A stretch of 64,000 bases of DNA, from NCBI GenBank assembly GCA_016584495.1, contig WAID01000015.1:1116501-1180500 (forward strand). Reading direction: 5' to 3'. Shown one piece after another: positions 11,130-23,165 of this stretch (the stretch's first letter is position 1; every line of letters starts with the position of its first letter). The DNA comes from Celoporthe dispersa (taxonomy: Eukaryota; Ascomycota; Sordariomycetes; Diaporthales; Cryphonectriaceae). The position numbers and the translations under genes were made by a program. The notes beneath the pieces are model-generated. The model made no database searches. It saw nothing but the letters and a program-made list of their open reading frames with translations, and was not told the DNA's origin.

Positions 11130-14100
11130 CTCTACGGTTCGCCAAGTTGAGAGAGAGCTGAGCAAACCGTTGAGGGGCGAGTCAGTACGGGGCACGTCAA
11201 ACATAGAGTGCGCTATGCAAGAAACTACAACAGTAGTGTACTAGAAGAAGTCAACAGATCTTATAACAGTCGAGGGCATCATACCCTGGGAGGAGGGGTA
11301 ATAGCGCGCCTGCGGGTCACCCAAACATGGTGTTCTGCGCCGACAGTAACATCACCAGCGGGGTATAAGGGCCGCAAACCCCGGGTAAGCTCATGACGAC
11401 ATACTATAGATTCAAGATTTCTCGATGTCTTGACGATGACCTCTTATGCATTAGCACAGACGAGACGTGCTAGATGTTCGAAAGCAGCCCAAGATACCAG
11501 GATGGATGCATAATTAGAGCCTCCTTCTATTATGATAGTGGTGTCGTATAAGCTCATTAAAATACTCATATTATTCGCTTCCATCACATAATATGAGGTT
11601 GTAGATAAAGAAGAGCATATCCGATGAATTTATGACAATACTGTTTATCGTAGGAAGAAAGAGGAAGAAAAAAAAACAACGAAATCGTGACACGGTGAAA
11701 TCACCACAGCACATCCCCCCCCCAAAAAACCAATCATGCACATCCATGGGGAGGTCAAGAATGACGCAGATTCAAGTTCCTATCGGGCTTTTGTTTTCTT
11801 TTGTTTTCTTCCCCGAGAGAGAGGAGGAGGAAAAGGAGGCGAGGAGGAGAGAAGGAAGGAGAGGATCCGGATCCTCGCCATGATGGAAGGAGATGACTGG
11901 ACATATCACGGCGGATGAGACGTATTCGGAATATGTAGATAGTCAGCCTCTGAGCCTTCCATGCCATGCTGATGTTAATCTCAGAACCTTTTTAGTAAGT
12001 AGCGCCCTACAGATCTCTCTCAGATCTGGAGCCGAATCGGCAAGAATGTACTGTCGAGCCTTGGACATGTATCACCAGCGGCTGGTCCTGCGGAACGGGC
12101 ACTGGTAATGCATGCACAGAAAAGCGGCTGCCTTCTGCTTGCAGCAATTAACACGGACTGGCTACCGAAACAACAAACCTCGTCATTAGGTTCAGGCTTC
12201 TTTCGTTACACTGACGACATTTCACCTCGGACTTTGCTAATTCTAGTCCTCCCGAAGAACCGCTGTGCACCCGATGGGCCCGACCAATGGACTTGATGCG
12301 ATGGGAAACCACAGCGGCACTGACATGCGCAAAGGCATCCGAGACACTCAAGCTGCGCTTGGACCGGATAGGAACTACCCGTGGTGCTATCGCCAGGCCC
12401 AAGCTGCTGGTCAAGCGAGCGCCTGTTTGCAGCCCAGCTCGAGCAAGACAGCCGTGAGCAAACCCAAAGAACATGTGCCACACACTTGACGAAGCCAGAG
12501 AGCCTCTGCCTCCGAGGTTCTCGACCTCCACGCCCGGCATACTGTTATAACTTGACCTGTTCTTCGATGCACTGTGCTGCTGACCTTGGAATGCTACAAG
12601 GTCGCACCTGAGCATACCGACCCGATGGGTGTAGCAGCCCAGTTCCCAACATGTCAAAAGCGCTCTCCCGCCTCACATCCTCCTGGAAGTCAAGAGCGAT
12701 TACATCTTGGCGGTGTGTTGGGGATGCCGCTTCTTGGCCACAAGGAACAATGACATCCGTCTGTCGGATGAAAATTTGCGCCGGTGACCTATCATTTACC
12801 AACCACGGGGTCCTCAACTGCTAGCGCTCCGGCCAGACGAGCAGAGAGCAGCCGGACCCTCCGGAGTACAGCCAGCCATTTTGTTAGCCAGCCTTCTCGG
12901 GCGGCTGGCCTCCCACTGTGCAGAGCTGCCTCTTCCTGCACCAGGGCCGGTGTAAGTAACTCGTAGCCAGGATTTCTCTGCCTTGGGAGCACTGCCCCAG
13001 CTGCTATTCAGCCGCCAAGCTGTAGGCTCAGCGGCGCCCACCTGCGCTTATATCTAGGTATGAAATTATGACTGGCCCGTAGCCACGGCTCTGTCCATGA
13101 TTACATACTCTGATCCTATAGTATCCACTGATGTATCCTCATGGGGACTCCCCTGCACCTCGTGGTCATCAGAGGCAGATAGCTCCTGGAGCGTATTCAA
13201 AGGGAATGTAGTCAGAGAGAATGAGAAATCAACTTGTAGGGCTGACCAGGGAGGAGTTGGGGGGGGGGGGGGAAGGACGGCAGGGGGGCGTGCAGATCGT
13301 CTGTAGCCTCGAGGGATCAATAAGCACGTAAAGAAGCCAACGGCAGCCCAATGAAAATTCCTGACCTCGGATTTATCAGCCACTGGAGATATGCCTGGAG
13401 CTAACATGCTCAGCACTGCGACTAACATGTCGAAAGCCGCGTGCGTCTCCGTAAGCTCCCCCCTGGATCCCTGAGGTTCTCGCCAGGATGGGGGCCCAGA
13501 CGGCTTGTCTCTGACAAAGCCTACCCAAAAGACTGGAACCCATCTGCAAGAGGACCGTAACTCCGGTACATAAGTGCGTACGGGGCGTACCACGGGCATC
13601 TGTCCCGAGTGACTGACTGTTGTCGTCATGAGGCCACGAGGCGTGCGTGATTGGGTACCGAGCTCACGGAGAGCCCCGGCTCCCACGGGATCCCCTAGGG
13701 CTGAAAGGATCCAAGTATCTCTCTCCTTTTTCCCATACAGGCAGCCGAGACATGGCATCTCGCACGTCAACGACCTTTCTCATTCCACATCGGGAATTCC
13801 TCAGAGGCGCGCTGGAAAGTCTCCCATTGGGTCGGCTTTTGGTAAATAATCCAGCCAGGCGGGCCAGGGGTCTATTACACATTACCCACCCCATATACCA
13901 GCGCTAAAGTATAGCCACTCTTTTGCTATTATCTCTTAGATCGGAATCTTTCTAGCCTTTGCGCACCACGGAATGACTCTCACGCCGAAGCATAACGGGA
14001 GAGAAAGCAGCAGTAGAATGTGTTCGAATCCTGGGTCCTGTTGATTACTACCGGCATTGCTCCGTGTCCGACAAAGATCCTTCATATCTCCGGGTCGAAT

Positions 14101-14335
14101 GCACATGTGTCTGCGTCGTGATGTCGAGGATATATCTTGGCCATCGGATCCCACCCGGGAGCCCGTGCCCTCACCTTTGATCTCGTCTTGTTAGACCTCA
14201 ACTTCTGCAGCACTGTACACCCACTGGGTTCTAATACATGCTACCAGGCAGATAATCAACACAGGCTTTTTTTTTTGGTCCTTCTTCTTTAATTATATAA
14301 TCTATACCCTCTCAAGCTGAAGCAAAACAACCCTC
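11130..14335. other. Gene-poor stretch of about 3.2 kb
   Basis: No gene supported on either strand. Open frames here (the largest at 13066-13770, minus) have no recognisable domain, poor codon pattern and no plausible splice partners. Contains A-rich and GA-rich low-complexity runs at 11650-11700 and 11815-11870, a G-run at 13260-13272 and a T-run at 14271-14278. Confidence 0.5.
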
Positions 14336-16253
14336 ATGGCTACCTCAACACACACCCTGGTCGAGGGGGGAGAAGCCGATAATATCTGGCGGTCTTGACC
14401 CGAGAACGGAACAGAGTGATCTCGAGGGCAGCTCAACACGGGCGCCTTCAACAGCGGCCGATGCGGATTACGAAAAGAAAGAGACCCTTGCCAATACCAC
14501 AGATGACGAGGAGGGGGCCGTTGTGACTCCAGACCAGGCAAGCCCAGATGCAGCCAACCCCGAGGAATACCCAACGGGGCTGCGGCTGTTCTTCATCGTC
14601 GTTGCCCTGGTGATGAGCATATTCCTCGTGGCCCTGGATATGACAATCGTCGCGACCGCCATCCCGAAAATCACAGATGAGTTCCACGGCCTGGCGGAGG
14701 TGTCGTGGTACAGCTCGGCCTTCTTCATGACGCTCGGCGGGTTCCAGTCCACCTGGGGCAAGGCGTACAAGTACTTCCCGCTCAAGACCAGCTTCCTCAT
14801 CTCCATCTTCATCTTCGAGCTCGGCTCCCTGCTGTGCGGCGTCGCGCCGAACAGCAAGGCGCTCATCGTCGGCCGCGCCATCGCCGGTCTGGGCGCAGCG
14901 GGCATCGGCTCTGGCGCGTACACGATCATTGCTTTCTCTGCCGAGCCCAAAAAGAGACCCATGTTTACGGGATTCATTGGGGCTAGTTATGGTATTGCGT
15001 CTGTCGTGGGGCCACTGGTACGTCCCGAGCACGCTCCCTATTGTCCTCATGCTCCCTCGACCTCCGACGAGAATCTGAACTGACACCCAGACCAGATCGG
15101 TGGTGCCTTTGCGGACAAGGTCACCTGGCGCTGGTGCTTCTACATCAACCTGCCCATCGGCGGGCTCTCCGGCGCCATCATCCTGTTCTTCTTCACAACA
15201 CCCAGCGCCGCCAAGCCCGTGCAGGCTCCCCTCCGCGAGAAGCTCATGCAGATGGACCCCGTCGGCGTGGTCCTCATCATGGCCGCCGTCATCAGCTACA
15301 TCCTCGCCCTGCAGTACGGCGGGCAGTCCCACCCTGGAACTCGTCCGTCGTCATCGGGCTCCTGGTCGGGTTTGTGGCCATCGTCCTCGCCTTCGCGGCG
15401 TGGGAGTGGGCCCAGAAAGGCAGGGCCATGATGCCAGCGCGCCTCATCGGCAACCGTGTGTACCTCGTGTCCTCGCTCTTCGCCTTCTTCTTCGCCGGCG
15501 CCTACTTTCTCATCATCTACTACCTGCCCATATACTTTCAGAGTATCGACAACGTCAACCCGACGCAGAGTGGCGTGCGGAACCTACCGCTGATCCTGTC
15601 CGTCACCGTGGCGACCATCGTGAGCGGCGCCTTCATCAGCTCCACGGGCCTCGGGGCCCCGGTCATGGTGTTTGGTTCTGCCCTGGCTGTTGCTGCCGCC
15701 GGGCTGATGTACACATTTGAGATCGGCACGCCCTCAGGAAAGTGGATTGGCTATCAGATCCTCGGAGGTATTGGCTGGGGTCTGGCCTTCCAGATCCCCA
15801 TCATCACAGGCCAGGCCGTGAGCCCCGTCGAGGATCTTGCCGAGGTGACCGCCATTATCCTGTGTAAGTAATACTCAATAGCTCAGCCCACCGCTTGCCT
15901 CCGTAGATCGCTCAGGTCGGCTAACATCCCTCTTCTCTGTAGTCTTCCAGACGGTCGGCGGCGCCTTTCTCGTCTCGGCCGCTCAGTCTGCCTTTGTCAA
16001 CATCCTCATCAAGACGATCCCATACTCGGCTCCTGGCGTCGACCCCACGCTGGTCATTGCCACCGGCGCCACGGAGATCAGGAACGTGTTCCCAGCGGAG
16101 CAGGTGTCCGGCATCCTGGTGGCGTACATGAAGGGCCTGAAGATCTCCTTTGCGATCGCGCTGGGCTCGACGGCTCTGGCGCTGCTGATTGGCCTGTGTT
16201 CGAGGTGGAAGAGGCTGAACACGGCTGCGATCTCTGGTGGTGGTGCAGCTTAG
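14336..16253 (+). CDS. MFS drug/toxin exporter, 14-helix DHA2 type
   Basis: Proton-driven efflux carrier of the plasma membrane, related to fungal toxin and azole exporters. Exons 14336-15017, 15096-15863, 15943-16253 (introns 78 and 79 nt, GTACGT and GTAAGT donors). Motifs: LVALDMTIVATAIPKITDEF in helix 1, GKAYKYFPLKTSF, VGRAIAGLGAAGIGSGAYTI, then WRWCFYINLPIGG; hydrophilic N-terminal tail about 60 residues. Two single-base breaks exist: an extra G in the six-G run 14365-14370 (needed to reach the ATG at 14336) and a missing base after CCC 15332-15334 (before WNSSVVIGLLVG). Corrected length is 586 residues, normal for the family. No biosynthetic neighbours, so the substrate cannot be inferred. 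Confidence 0.9.
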
Positions 16254-16930
16254 CCGGGAAAGAAAGGAAAAAAAAAGACTATAGAGGAGGCAATTAGAAG
16301 GCGTTGGGGGGTTCGGAGATGTTGCATACTGAATCGCCAAGATCTGTCACATCATTTATATTTAGACGGTAATTATGTATGATACTTTGGAGCGTGGCTT
16401 ATATTGACATCTCCTCATGCGAGATATTCTTCCATAGAATATATGCCACTGATAGGATAATTAGTGGAAATTAGCGGATGGCAGTTTACAACTTGAAGAG
16501 ACTATCCCCCTCCATTTGGCTCATTTTGCTCATGGAAAATCAATTTTCGAGTCCCTTGTCATGATTTGACAATTCCACAAACTGCTTGGTTTGGTTGAAC
16601 CGCACCATAAGCCTAGGTAAGCAGTTTGTACAACTCTGTGTATTAAAGCATAATTTGTCGTGGGGATGGTAGGTGGGGTGAAAAGGCCCAAAGGAACGAA
16701 CCAGAGCATATTTACAAACTGGAAGGCTTCATTCAAGCTTTTGACATTTTATATACATAGGAAAATACCAAGAACCTACTAACTCTTCAATATATTTTGT
16801 CTAGGCAAGATTGATGGACTCTTGGCGAGTCTGTTCTGAAGCTCTGGAGCCCTTGGCTCGGGTCAACAGATGGAGGACGGACAGATGACCAACGAGGCTG
16901 ACGTTCGCAAGGCGCCACCCTGCTAGACGG
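16254..16930. other. Intergenic, AT-richer
   Basis: 3' flank of the exporter; nothing else recognised. Confidence 0.5.
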
Positions 16931-17530
16931 GTTCCAAGGTGATTTTCATCATACAACGCAACGAACATGAAGAATGCATCGCGGAGGGATATCAACAAAT
17001 GTCTCAACGGCCCAACCCACAGCGAGTCCGCACTATCATCAAGGTGAACAACCTCATATTTAGGCAGAAAGAGCTGGTTCGAGGACTGCGCGGCGTAGAC
17101 CCTAGGATCTACGCGGGGGATACTGTTTTCACAGCCGCAGATCAGCTGGACATGAACCTGGGTCTCGAAGAGGCTATGACTTCGGTATGGACTGCGGACG
17201 CTGCTCTCGCAAACTCAGCGGAGGCATTTTCACGCTCAACGCTGTAGTGCTTGCGATGAGAGCCGCCGGTAAAGCTAACCGGCCGCCTAGCTCAGCTTCT
17301 GAACGAAGAGGCAGATCCGGACGCTCCCATTAGCGAGACTCGTTCCAAGGAAATCGGCAAGCATCTGAATGACCTCTACCAAAAGATCCTTGACAAGGCT
17401 GATGCAGTCGTCTGCACCCCTGTGGTAGCAGCCAAGCTCACGGATCAAGGTCTTTTCAACCCAGTGGTCACAAGTATGTTCGATGAGGCAGGCATGATGC
17501 CAGAGTGCAATTATATACTCATCATGCAAC
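16930..17530 (+). pseudogene. Relic of an SF1 (UPF1/NAM7-like) helicase
   Basis: Two open pieces joined by an apparently intact intron: 16939-17178, then GTATGG donor at 17179 with a GCTAAC branch and CCGCCTAG acceptor at about 17290. The second piece reads KADAVVCTPVVAAKLTDQG and FNPVVTSMFDEAGMMPE, matching the motif Ib/II region (D-E-A) of fungal superfamily 1 helicases. The Walker A segment upstream and motifs III-VI downstream are missing, and an in-frame stop lies about 10 codons before 16939. Downstream the sequence turns AT-rich. Interpreted as a truncated fragment. The helicase call rests on the one motif region only. Confidence 0.6.
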
Positions 17531-18153
17531 AGCACCCCAGTTGCCATCACTTCGACGTTGGTGATCGAGTTCTGGAGGACTCTACACATGAGCACAATCA
17601 TGACCACATTAATTCAATATTATAAATACAAAATACATGTTGGCATGATAGTTTTCAACAAGATTATTGGCAAATACAAGTAACTATTATTTGTTGTTTA
17701 TTAGACACTTATGCTTATGAATGAAAACTTAGCAACATTTCCTCAAATAAAAACAAGATCATCTGCATGCATTCTAACCAAATATTTCAAAAGGGTATCT
17801 TAACTCAACATGTTCACATCACCAAATATTAAGAAACAAAATTAATAAAGACCATTGTTCTTGAATTTTGAAGAATCCTCTACGAGGATATCGCAATAAG
17901 CAGGCAGAATGTCTCAGAGCGCATGTCTATGAGCATAGTAACTTGGCGAGCAAGATCTCGCCATGATTTCCATCACCCCAAAAATTCTCCAGATGTGCCA
18001 GCCCGTCATGGCTCCATGCTCTGAAAGACATTTACCCCCAAAGATGAGTTGTGAATTGGCCAAGATGCTTAGACAACAAAGCAGCTTGACCGTGGTAGAT
18101 GAGCATATCCATATCCATGTGGATTAGCAGCTCAGCCTCGTCTCCAACCACTC
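17531..18153. other. AT-rich spacer
   Basis: Strongly AT-rich between 17610 and 17880 compared with the flanks; no gene. It begins where the helicase relic loses similarity, so it may mark the breakpoint. Confidence 0.55.
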
Positions 18154-21100
18154 TCAGACTCCAAAGAGGTGCTGCAGCTCCTCAACGCTCAGCCTGCCAG
18201 TGTATGCGGCACCCTCCTCGCTCAGTGCTGCATTAACCAATGCCTTCTTCTTCGACTGCAGAGCAAGGATGCGGTCCTCCACCGTACCCGCGATCAGCAC
18301 GCGGTAGACCGTCACGTTACGCATCTGACCGATGCGGTGCGCACGATCAATGGCCTGCTCTTCCGTAAACGGATTCCAGAAGGGTTCTGCGTAAGAGTCA
18401 GCACTAGATCACCTCTCCCTGTCTATTCTGTTCGTGATAAGGGGTAATAAAGGTAGTGCTCAGGAGAAGACAAGTGTGTCGCGAAAAGTGAAGTGCAATG
18501 AAGAGAGGACGGGAGGATACGTTGGCTAGTGGACGTTTCAAAAAGGAAAAGAAGAAGAAAAATGAACAGACAAGAAACGCACCAGAAATGATGACTTGGC
18601 TTGCAGCAGTCAGATTCAGACCAGCATTGCCAGCTGTCAGGCTCACGAGCATGATCTCAACATCCGGGTTCTCCATGAAGTTCTTGACGGCCGCGTCGCG
18701 GGTGTCAGGCCGCATGGAGCCGTCGTAGCGCGTGTAGATAAAGCCAGAGTCCTGGATGGGGACCTCGAGCAGGTCGAGGAAGGACGTCCAGAGGGAGAAG
18801 ATGAGAGTCTTCTCTCCCGGCTGGTGCTGGCGGATGTCACCCAGCAGAGACATGATCTTGTCTATCTTGGCGCTGGACACCCACTCCCTGCGGAGCCGGA
18901 GGCGGTACCGATGCATCGCCTCTGCATTTCGGAAGGCGTCGTTGCGGAGCTGGCCGAGCGTGCGGTAGTTCTGATTGCCCCGACTGCCAGGGGCGATGGC
19001 CTTGCCCTTGCCCTTGTCCTTCTTGCGGCGGTTCTCGATGGTGTCGAGAGGTTCATCGGGGTCGATGTTTCTGCGATCGTGCTGGGATGTAAAGGGGGGG
19101 CGGGCTCCGGCTCGACCAGTCCCAGAGCCGCTCTGTGGTACGGCTGGCTCGTTATCATCCTCCTCATCATCAATGACGATGGGATTGTCCCGGGTAGTAG
19201 AAGGGACTGAAGCTCTGCTGGTAAAGAGTTCGTACTTGACCCTTGCAGGAGCATCCCGAGATTGTTGGTTGGAAGAATGATAAGTGCCCAGGGGAGTAAC
19301 AACTGCTGAACTTCCTGATCTCTGGCCTGGAAGTGAGATATTGTACGACACCCTGGGTCTCTTGTTCAAGATGTTTGCGTTGTGGCTCAGCTCCCATTCT
19401 CGCTTGGGAACCATGCTTAGTGCGCGATCAGTGTCATGAGCCTCAGCAGCCTGTCGTTCCTGTTCTTCTTCTTGTTGCTGGCGGAGGAGCTCTCTGTAGC
19501 GCTTGGTCGCAGGGCCTGGGGAGCCAGCTCCGTCGTAAGACAGGACGATATCATCGTCCATCATCTGATCCTCGTCCTTGATGCTTCCATCTTCAGAATG
19601 ATTGGAGGTCATGCGGTCCAAAGCGATGATCTCATTCAGGTTGTCATCGTCCAGATCAATAGGGTCATTAGCAGTGCCCTTCAAAGACATGCCTGTAGAG
19701 GTGTGGATGGATGCAGTGGAGCGAGGCTGCTCGATGTTGGTCAGCGCCATGTGTCCGATGTGCAGGACTTCATCCTCTTGGGAGACCTTTCCATCATCTT
19801 GCACAAGCTGTCCTTCCTGCTCATTGTTCTGGTGCTCATGCATGGGGATCGTAAAGCCCAGGTCATCATTGTCATCAAGATCCATGAGCTCTGGTCCTAG
19901 TTCAGGGTGCTGTTGATCAATGTACCGCTCAGGGCTCTGGGTCATGAACAGTCCACCATAGTTACCACGCCAATCATCATCCTCTGGCTCTGAATCAACA
20001 CGTCGAGAACTGCGCTTAGGAGCGTCGTCCATGTCCTCATGCACGAGTTCCTGCTGATCCACCTCATGGTCCTCCAGCTCATCAAAGGGGAAGTCATCGT
20101 CGAGAAATCCGCCTTCCTCTTCAAAGGGAAGAATATCATAGCCAGGTTCACCTCCATAGTCGTTGATGACCAAGGAGTCAGTTCGCTCTCTGATCTCCTC
20201 AACCTCATCGCCATAGAAGCCGTAGCCATCCCCTTCCAAGTACAGCTCCTGGTCGTCGAGGTCTTGGACAGATGCAGGCCTCGACCCCTCTGCATGAGCA
20301 TCGACAAAGAAGTTGTGCATCAGGATATTCTTTCCAGTGACGAATATACGGCAGCCAGCCTCAGGACACTTCATCTCCATAGGCCTGCCAGCTTCGTCCT
20401 GTGTCTCGCGGACTGACATGCCAAGGGCGAAGCACTCAGGGCATATAGAATGGCCACAGGGGCTAATGATGACGGCGTTCTCGGGAACGGCATCGCAGAT
20501 AGGGCACTCGAACTGCTCTTGCGCCTTGATCCGCGCGACCACGTCCGCATTCAGCTTCAGCGCGAGCGAGAGCATCTCGTCTGCTCCAAGGCTGGTGCCC
20601 TCGGGTGTGCCGTGGTTCTTGATCAGGTGAGGATGGTCACACACCTGTCGGAGGCGCAGCAGCAGCACAAGAACGTAGATGTAGTTCTTGAGTACGGTGC
20701 CGGCCTTCAGGTACTTGTTGAACTTGAGCCGCTGCTGGCACTCGAGGGCGTGGTAGAACGCGGCCTGATCCTGGTCGAACTGGTGTGCGCATCCTCCTCC
20801 CGGCGAGGAGGCAGCCGAATGATGGGCTGGCCGTCAAGACGCGACTCCTTGGTCCGACGAATGGTGATGCTTCTGATGACGGTCTGGAGCTTGCGCAGGG
20901 CTGCCGCGCCTCGGTCACCATCCCATTTCTGGATGGGCCGGTCAATCTCCTCGCTGAAGCGCTCCCATCTGTCGTAAGGCGCGATGCGCAGGAAGCGGAT
21001 GAGGGGGTAAATCTCTGCCGCGCGGTTCATGAAGGGTGTGCCAGTCATGCAGAGCCGGTATTCGGACTGGATGGCGGCAGCAGCGAGCGAGGCCTTGGTG

Positions 21101-22165
21101 GATTTGTTCTTGATGTTATGGGCCTCGTCGAGAATGACGCGGTAGAAGAGGGACCTGGGGTGGAGAATGGCCACTCCCTTCAGCTTGTTCAGCTCGTACC
21201 GAGCCTTGTACTCCGCGGTGAGCTTTCCGTAGGTACAGAGGACGATGTCGTGGTCAAGCACCTCCTCGACCGACATGGTTCCCTTGATGCCGCCGTGGAA
21301 GACGATCGTCTTGAGCTGGTATTGGGGCTTGATCTTGGTCTCGATCTCGCTCTGCCACTGCCGCAACAAGGCGAGCGGGGCGACGATGAGCGTCGTCTTG
21401 CGGGCTCCGTCCGAGGACGGATGGGCGACGATCAGGGCCAAAGCTTGGATGGTCTTGCCCAAGCCCATGCCGTCTGTGATCAGTAGCAGAAGAAGTGGTT
21501 AGCAGCCTGAGGGATAACTGAAGTCAGCTTTGGGATGGGGAGAACAACTAACCTGCAAGGAGACCACCTCGCTTGTTGGCATCGTCTTCCTGCCGCATCA
21601 GCCAGCTCAGGCAGACCTTCTGGTGCTCCATCAATTGACAGCGCATCTGGCGCGGCGTCTGCACCCTCAGGTTTCGAGGGATGTTGATGGGAGGCAGGAC
21701 GAGCAGGTTTCGCACATCCTGCTGCAGCTCTTGGTGAGCCTGCCGCAGCTCGTCCTCGTGTGCATCCATGGCCGCGAGGTGAGGATACAGCGGCTCAGAG
21801 ATGGCTTCGGGAGGAGGATTGACGACCTCGGCGGAGGCAGGTGGAGAGTTGGCAGCGGAGTTGCTGCTAGTGGCAAGGGGAAGGGCAGGAACAGAAAGAG
21901 CGTCAGGAGAGGCTTCAGAAATGGCATCAGGAGGGCCGCCAGTTGAAGCGTCAGGAATGGTGTCAGGAACGGCGCGAGAAGGCGCGTGGGAGGGAGAGAG
22001 AGAAGAGGCATCTAGAGGGCGCGTGCCGTCGTCATTTGGAGGCTGGCCAGGGAAGGTGATGCGAGAGGGAGGACGAGGGGCAGAAGGGCTTGATCCACCA
22101 GCCAGAATGTAGTCGGCGACCAGCCGCTGGCGACGAGGGTCGGAGAGATTGATCTGTCTACCCAT
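18154..22165 (-). CDS. SNF2-family ATPase with RING finger (RAD16/ULS1-like)
   Basis: DNA-dependent translocase, probably also a ubiquitin or SUMO-targeted ligase; nuclear, in chromatin or DNA repair. Exons 22165-21553, 21473-18583 and 18386-18154; introns 79 and 196 nt. Order: Pro/Ala/Ser-rich N-terminus (about 150 residues); helicase lobe 1 with DGMGLGKTIQA, VILDEAHNIKN, MTGTPFMNR; RING finger CPICDAVPENAVIISPCGHSICPECF followed by CPEAGC; a very acidic insert of about 400 residues; lobe 2 with EKTLIFSLW, RYDGSM, VSLTAGNAGLNLTAASQV, and PFWNPFTEEQAIDRAHRIGQ. A frame change near GG 20782-20783 (one base missing) lies between LPPRREEDAH and FDQDQAAFYHALE; corrected length 1245 residues. Start ATG at 22165 is the first ATG of the open frame. 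Confidence 0.9.
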
Positions 22166-22429
22166 CTTGGCTGCGTTCAAGGACGAGGAGCACCTGGCCG
22201 TCGATGTGGGTTGGACGGTGGACAGACCAGGTGCTGGCTTGTTTTGCAGGATGGGACGGCGAGATCGACGAGGGTGTTGGGAGGAGAAGCTGTTGTGCAC
22301 AAAGTTAGGCCCAGGCGAAACGCGTGCATAAGTCACAAGGTTGAATGTGAAGAGAGTCAGGGTTGGGAGGAGGGGGAAGTGGCACACCTACAGGCTGAGA
22401 GAATTGTCTGAAGATGGTGAGGTTAGGTC

Positions 22430-23165
22430 GAGATGAATTATGTTGGATGTGAGAAGAGTTATCGAGGATGATGGTGGACGTTGGAAGATTTGGTGCGCGG
22501 AAAAATTAGGTCTAGGTATTATTTGAGGAGGAAGGAGGGGAGGGGGGTTGTGCAGCAGAAAATTATGATAAAATTCAGATGATTTGATGCGCAGAAAGAA
22601 CCGTTAGGTTGGTTGGAGGGTGAAGGGGGGCGGGGCGGGGGGCAGGTAGCTGGCAGGAGACAACTGTTTAGCAGGGCGGCGAGTAGTACTTACTTAAAAG
22701 GACGGCAGGAAGTTCGAAAGAGTACGAAAAGATTTTCAGGCTTAAATGCTTTGAGGTAGACGTGAGAAGGTTGTTCGAGAACGATCGTGCAAGGAAGGAG
22801 GCTGGCTGTGACAGAACTTTAAGTCTAGACGACTTGAGGTAGACGTGAGAAAGCTCTTCAAAAAGGATGTCAAGGCTAGAAGGTTGATTGGGAGGAATGT
22901 TATGTCTGGCTTGGGAGCAGAGGGTGAAACTTTTTCCAGCGAGGATGATAAAGATTTGAGGTTGGAAGAGTGTGACGAAAGTTATGTCTGAACGAAATAT
23001 GATAGAAGTGAGAAGAATGTGAGAGAGGCTGCTAGAAGCCAAAAAGTTATGAAGATACTTACGTCTGAAAGGGAAGTACTTGATAGGCGTGAGAAAACTA
23101 TCTGGTAGGAACGGCGGAAGTAAGGAATTAAAGAAAATTGTGAAGAAAGTGAAATACAAGGTGGA
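22430..23165. repeat. Degenerate tandem repeats, purine-rich on plus strand
   Basis: Five to seven diverged units of roughly 70-110 nt. The clearest pair is GAGGTAGACGTGAGAA at about 22752 and 22840; weaker relatives are GATGTGAGAAGAG (22449), GATAGAAGTGAGAAGAATG (23002) and GATAGGCGTGAGAAAAC (23081). Each is preceded by a TTTCAGG/TTTAAGTCTAGA or TTACGTCTGAAA type word. It lies directly upstream of the SNF2 gene. Origin unknown. Confidence 0.5.

Noticed and set aside
13066..13770. Open frame of 234 codons on the minus strand
   Set aside because: No recognisable domain, odd composition and a poly-Pro run created by a G-run; no splice partners. Not supported as a gene.
14020..14060. GTTCGAATCC resembling a tRNA T-loop
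   Set aside because: The flanking bases do not form a T-stem and no anticodon or acceptor stem can be folded around it.
14336..16253. MFS exporter as part of a toxin or metabolite cluster
   Set aside because: No PKS, NRPS, terpene or tailoring genes lie within 10 kb on either side.
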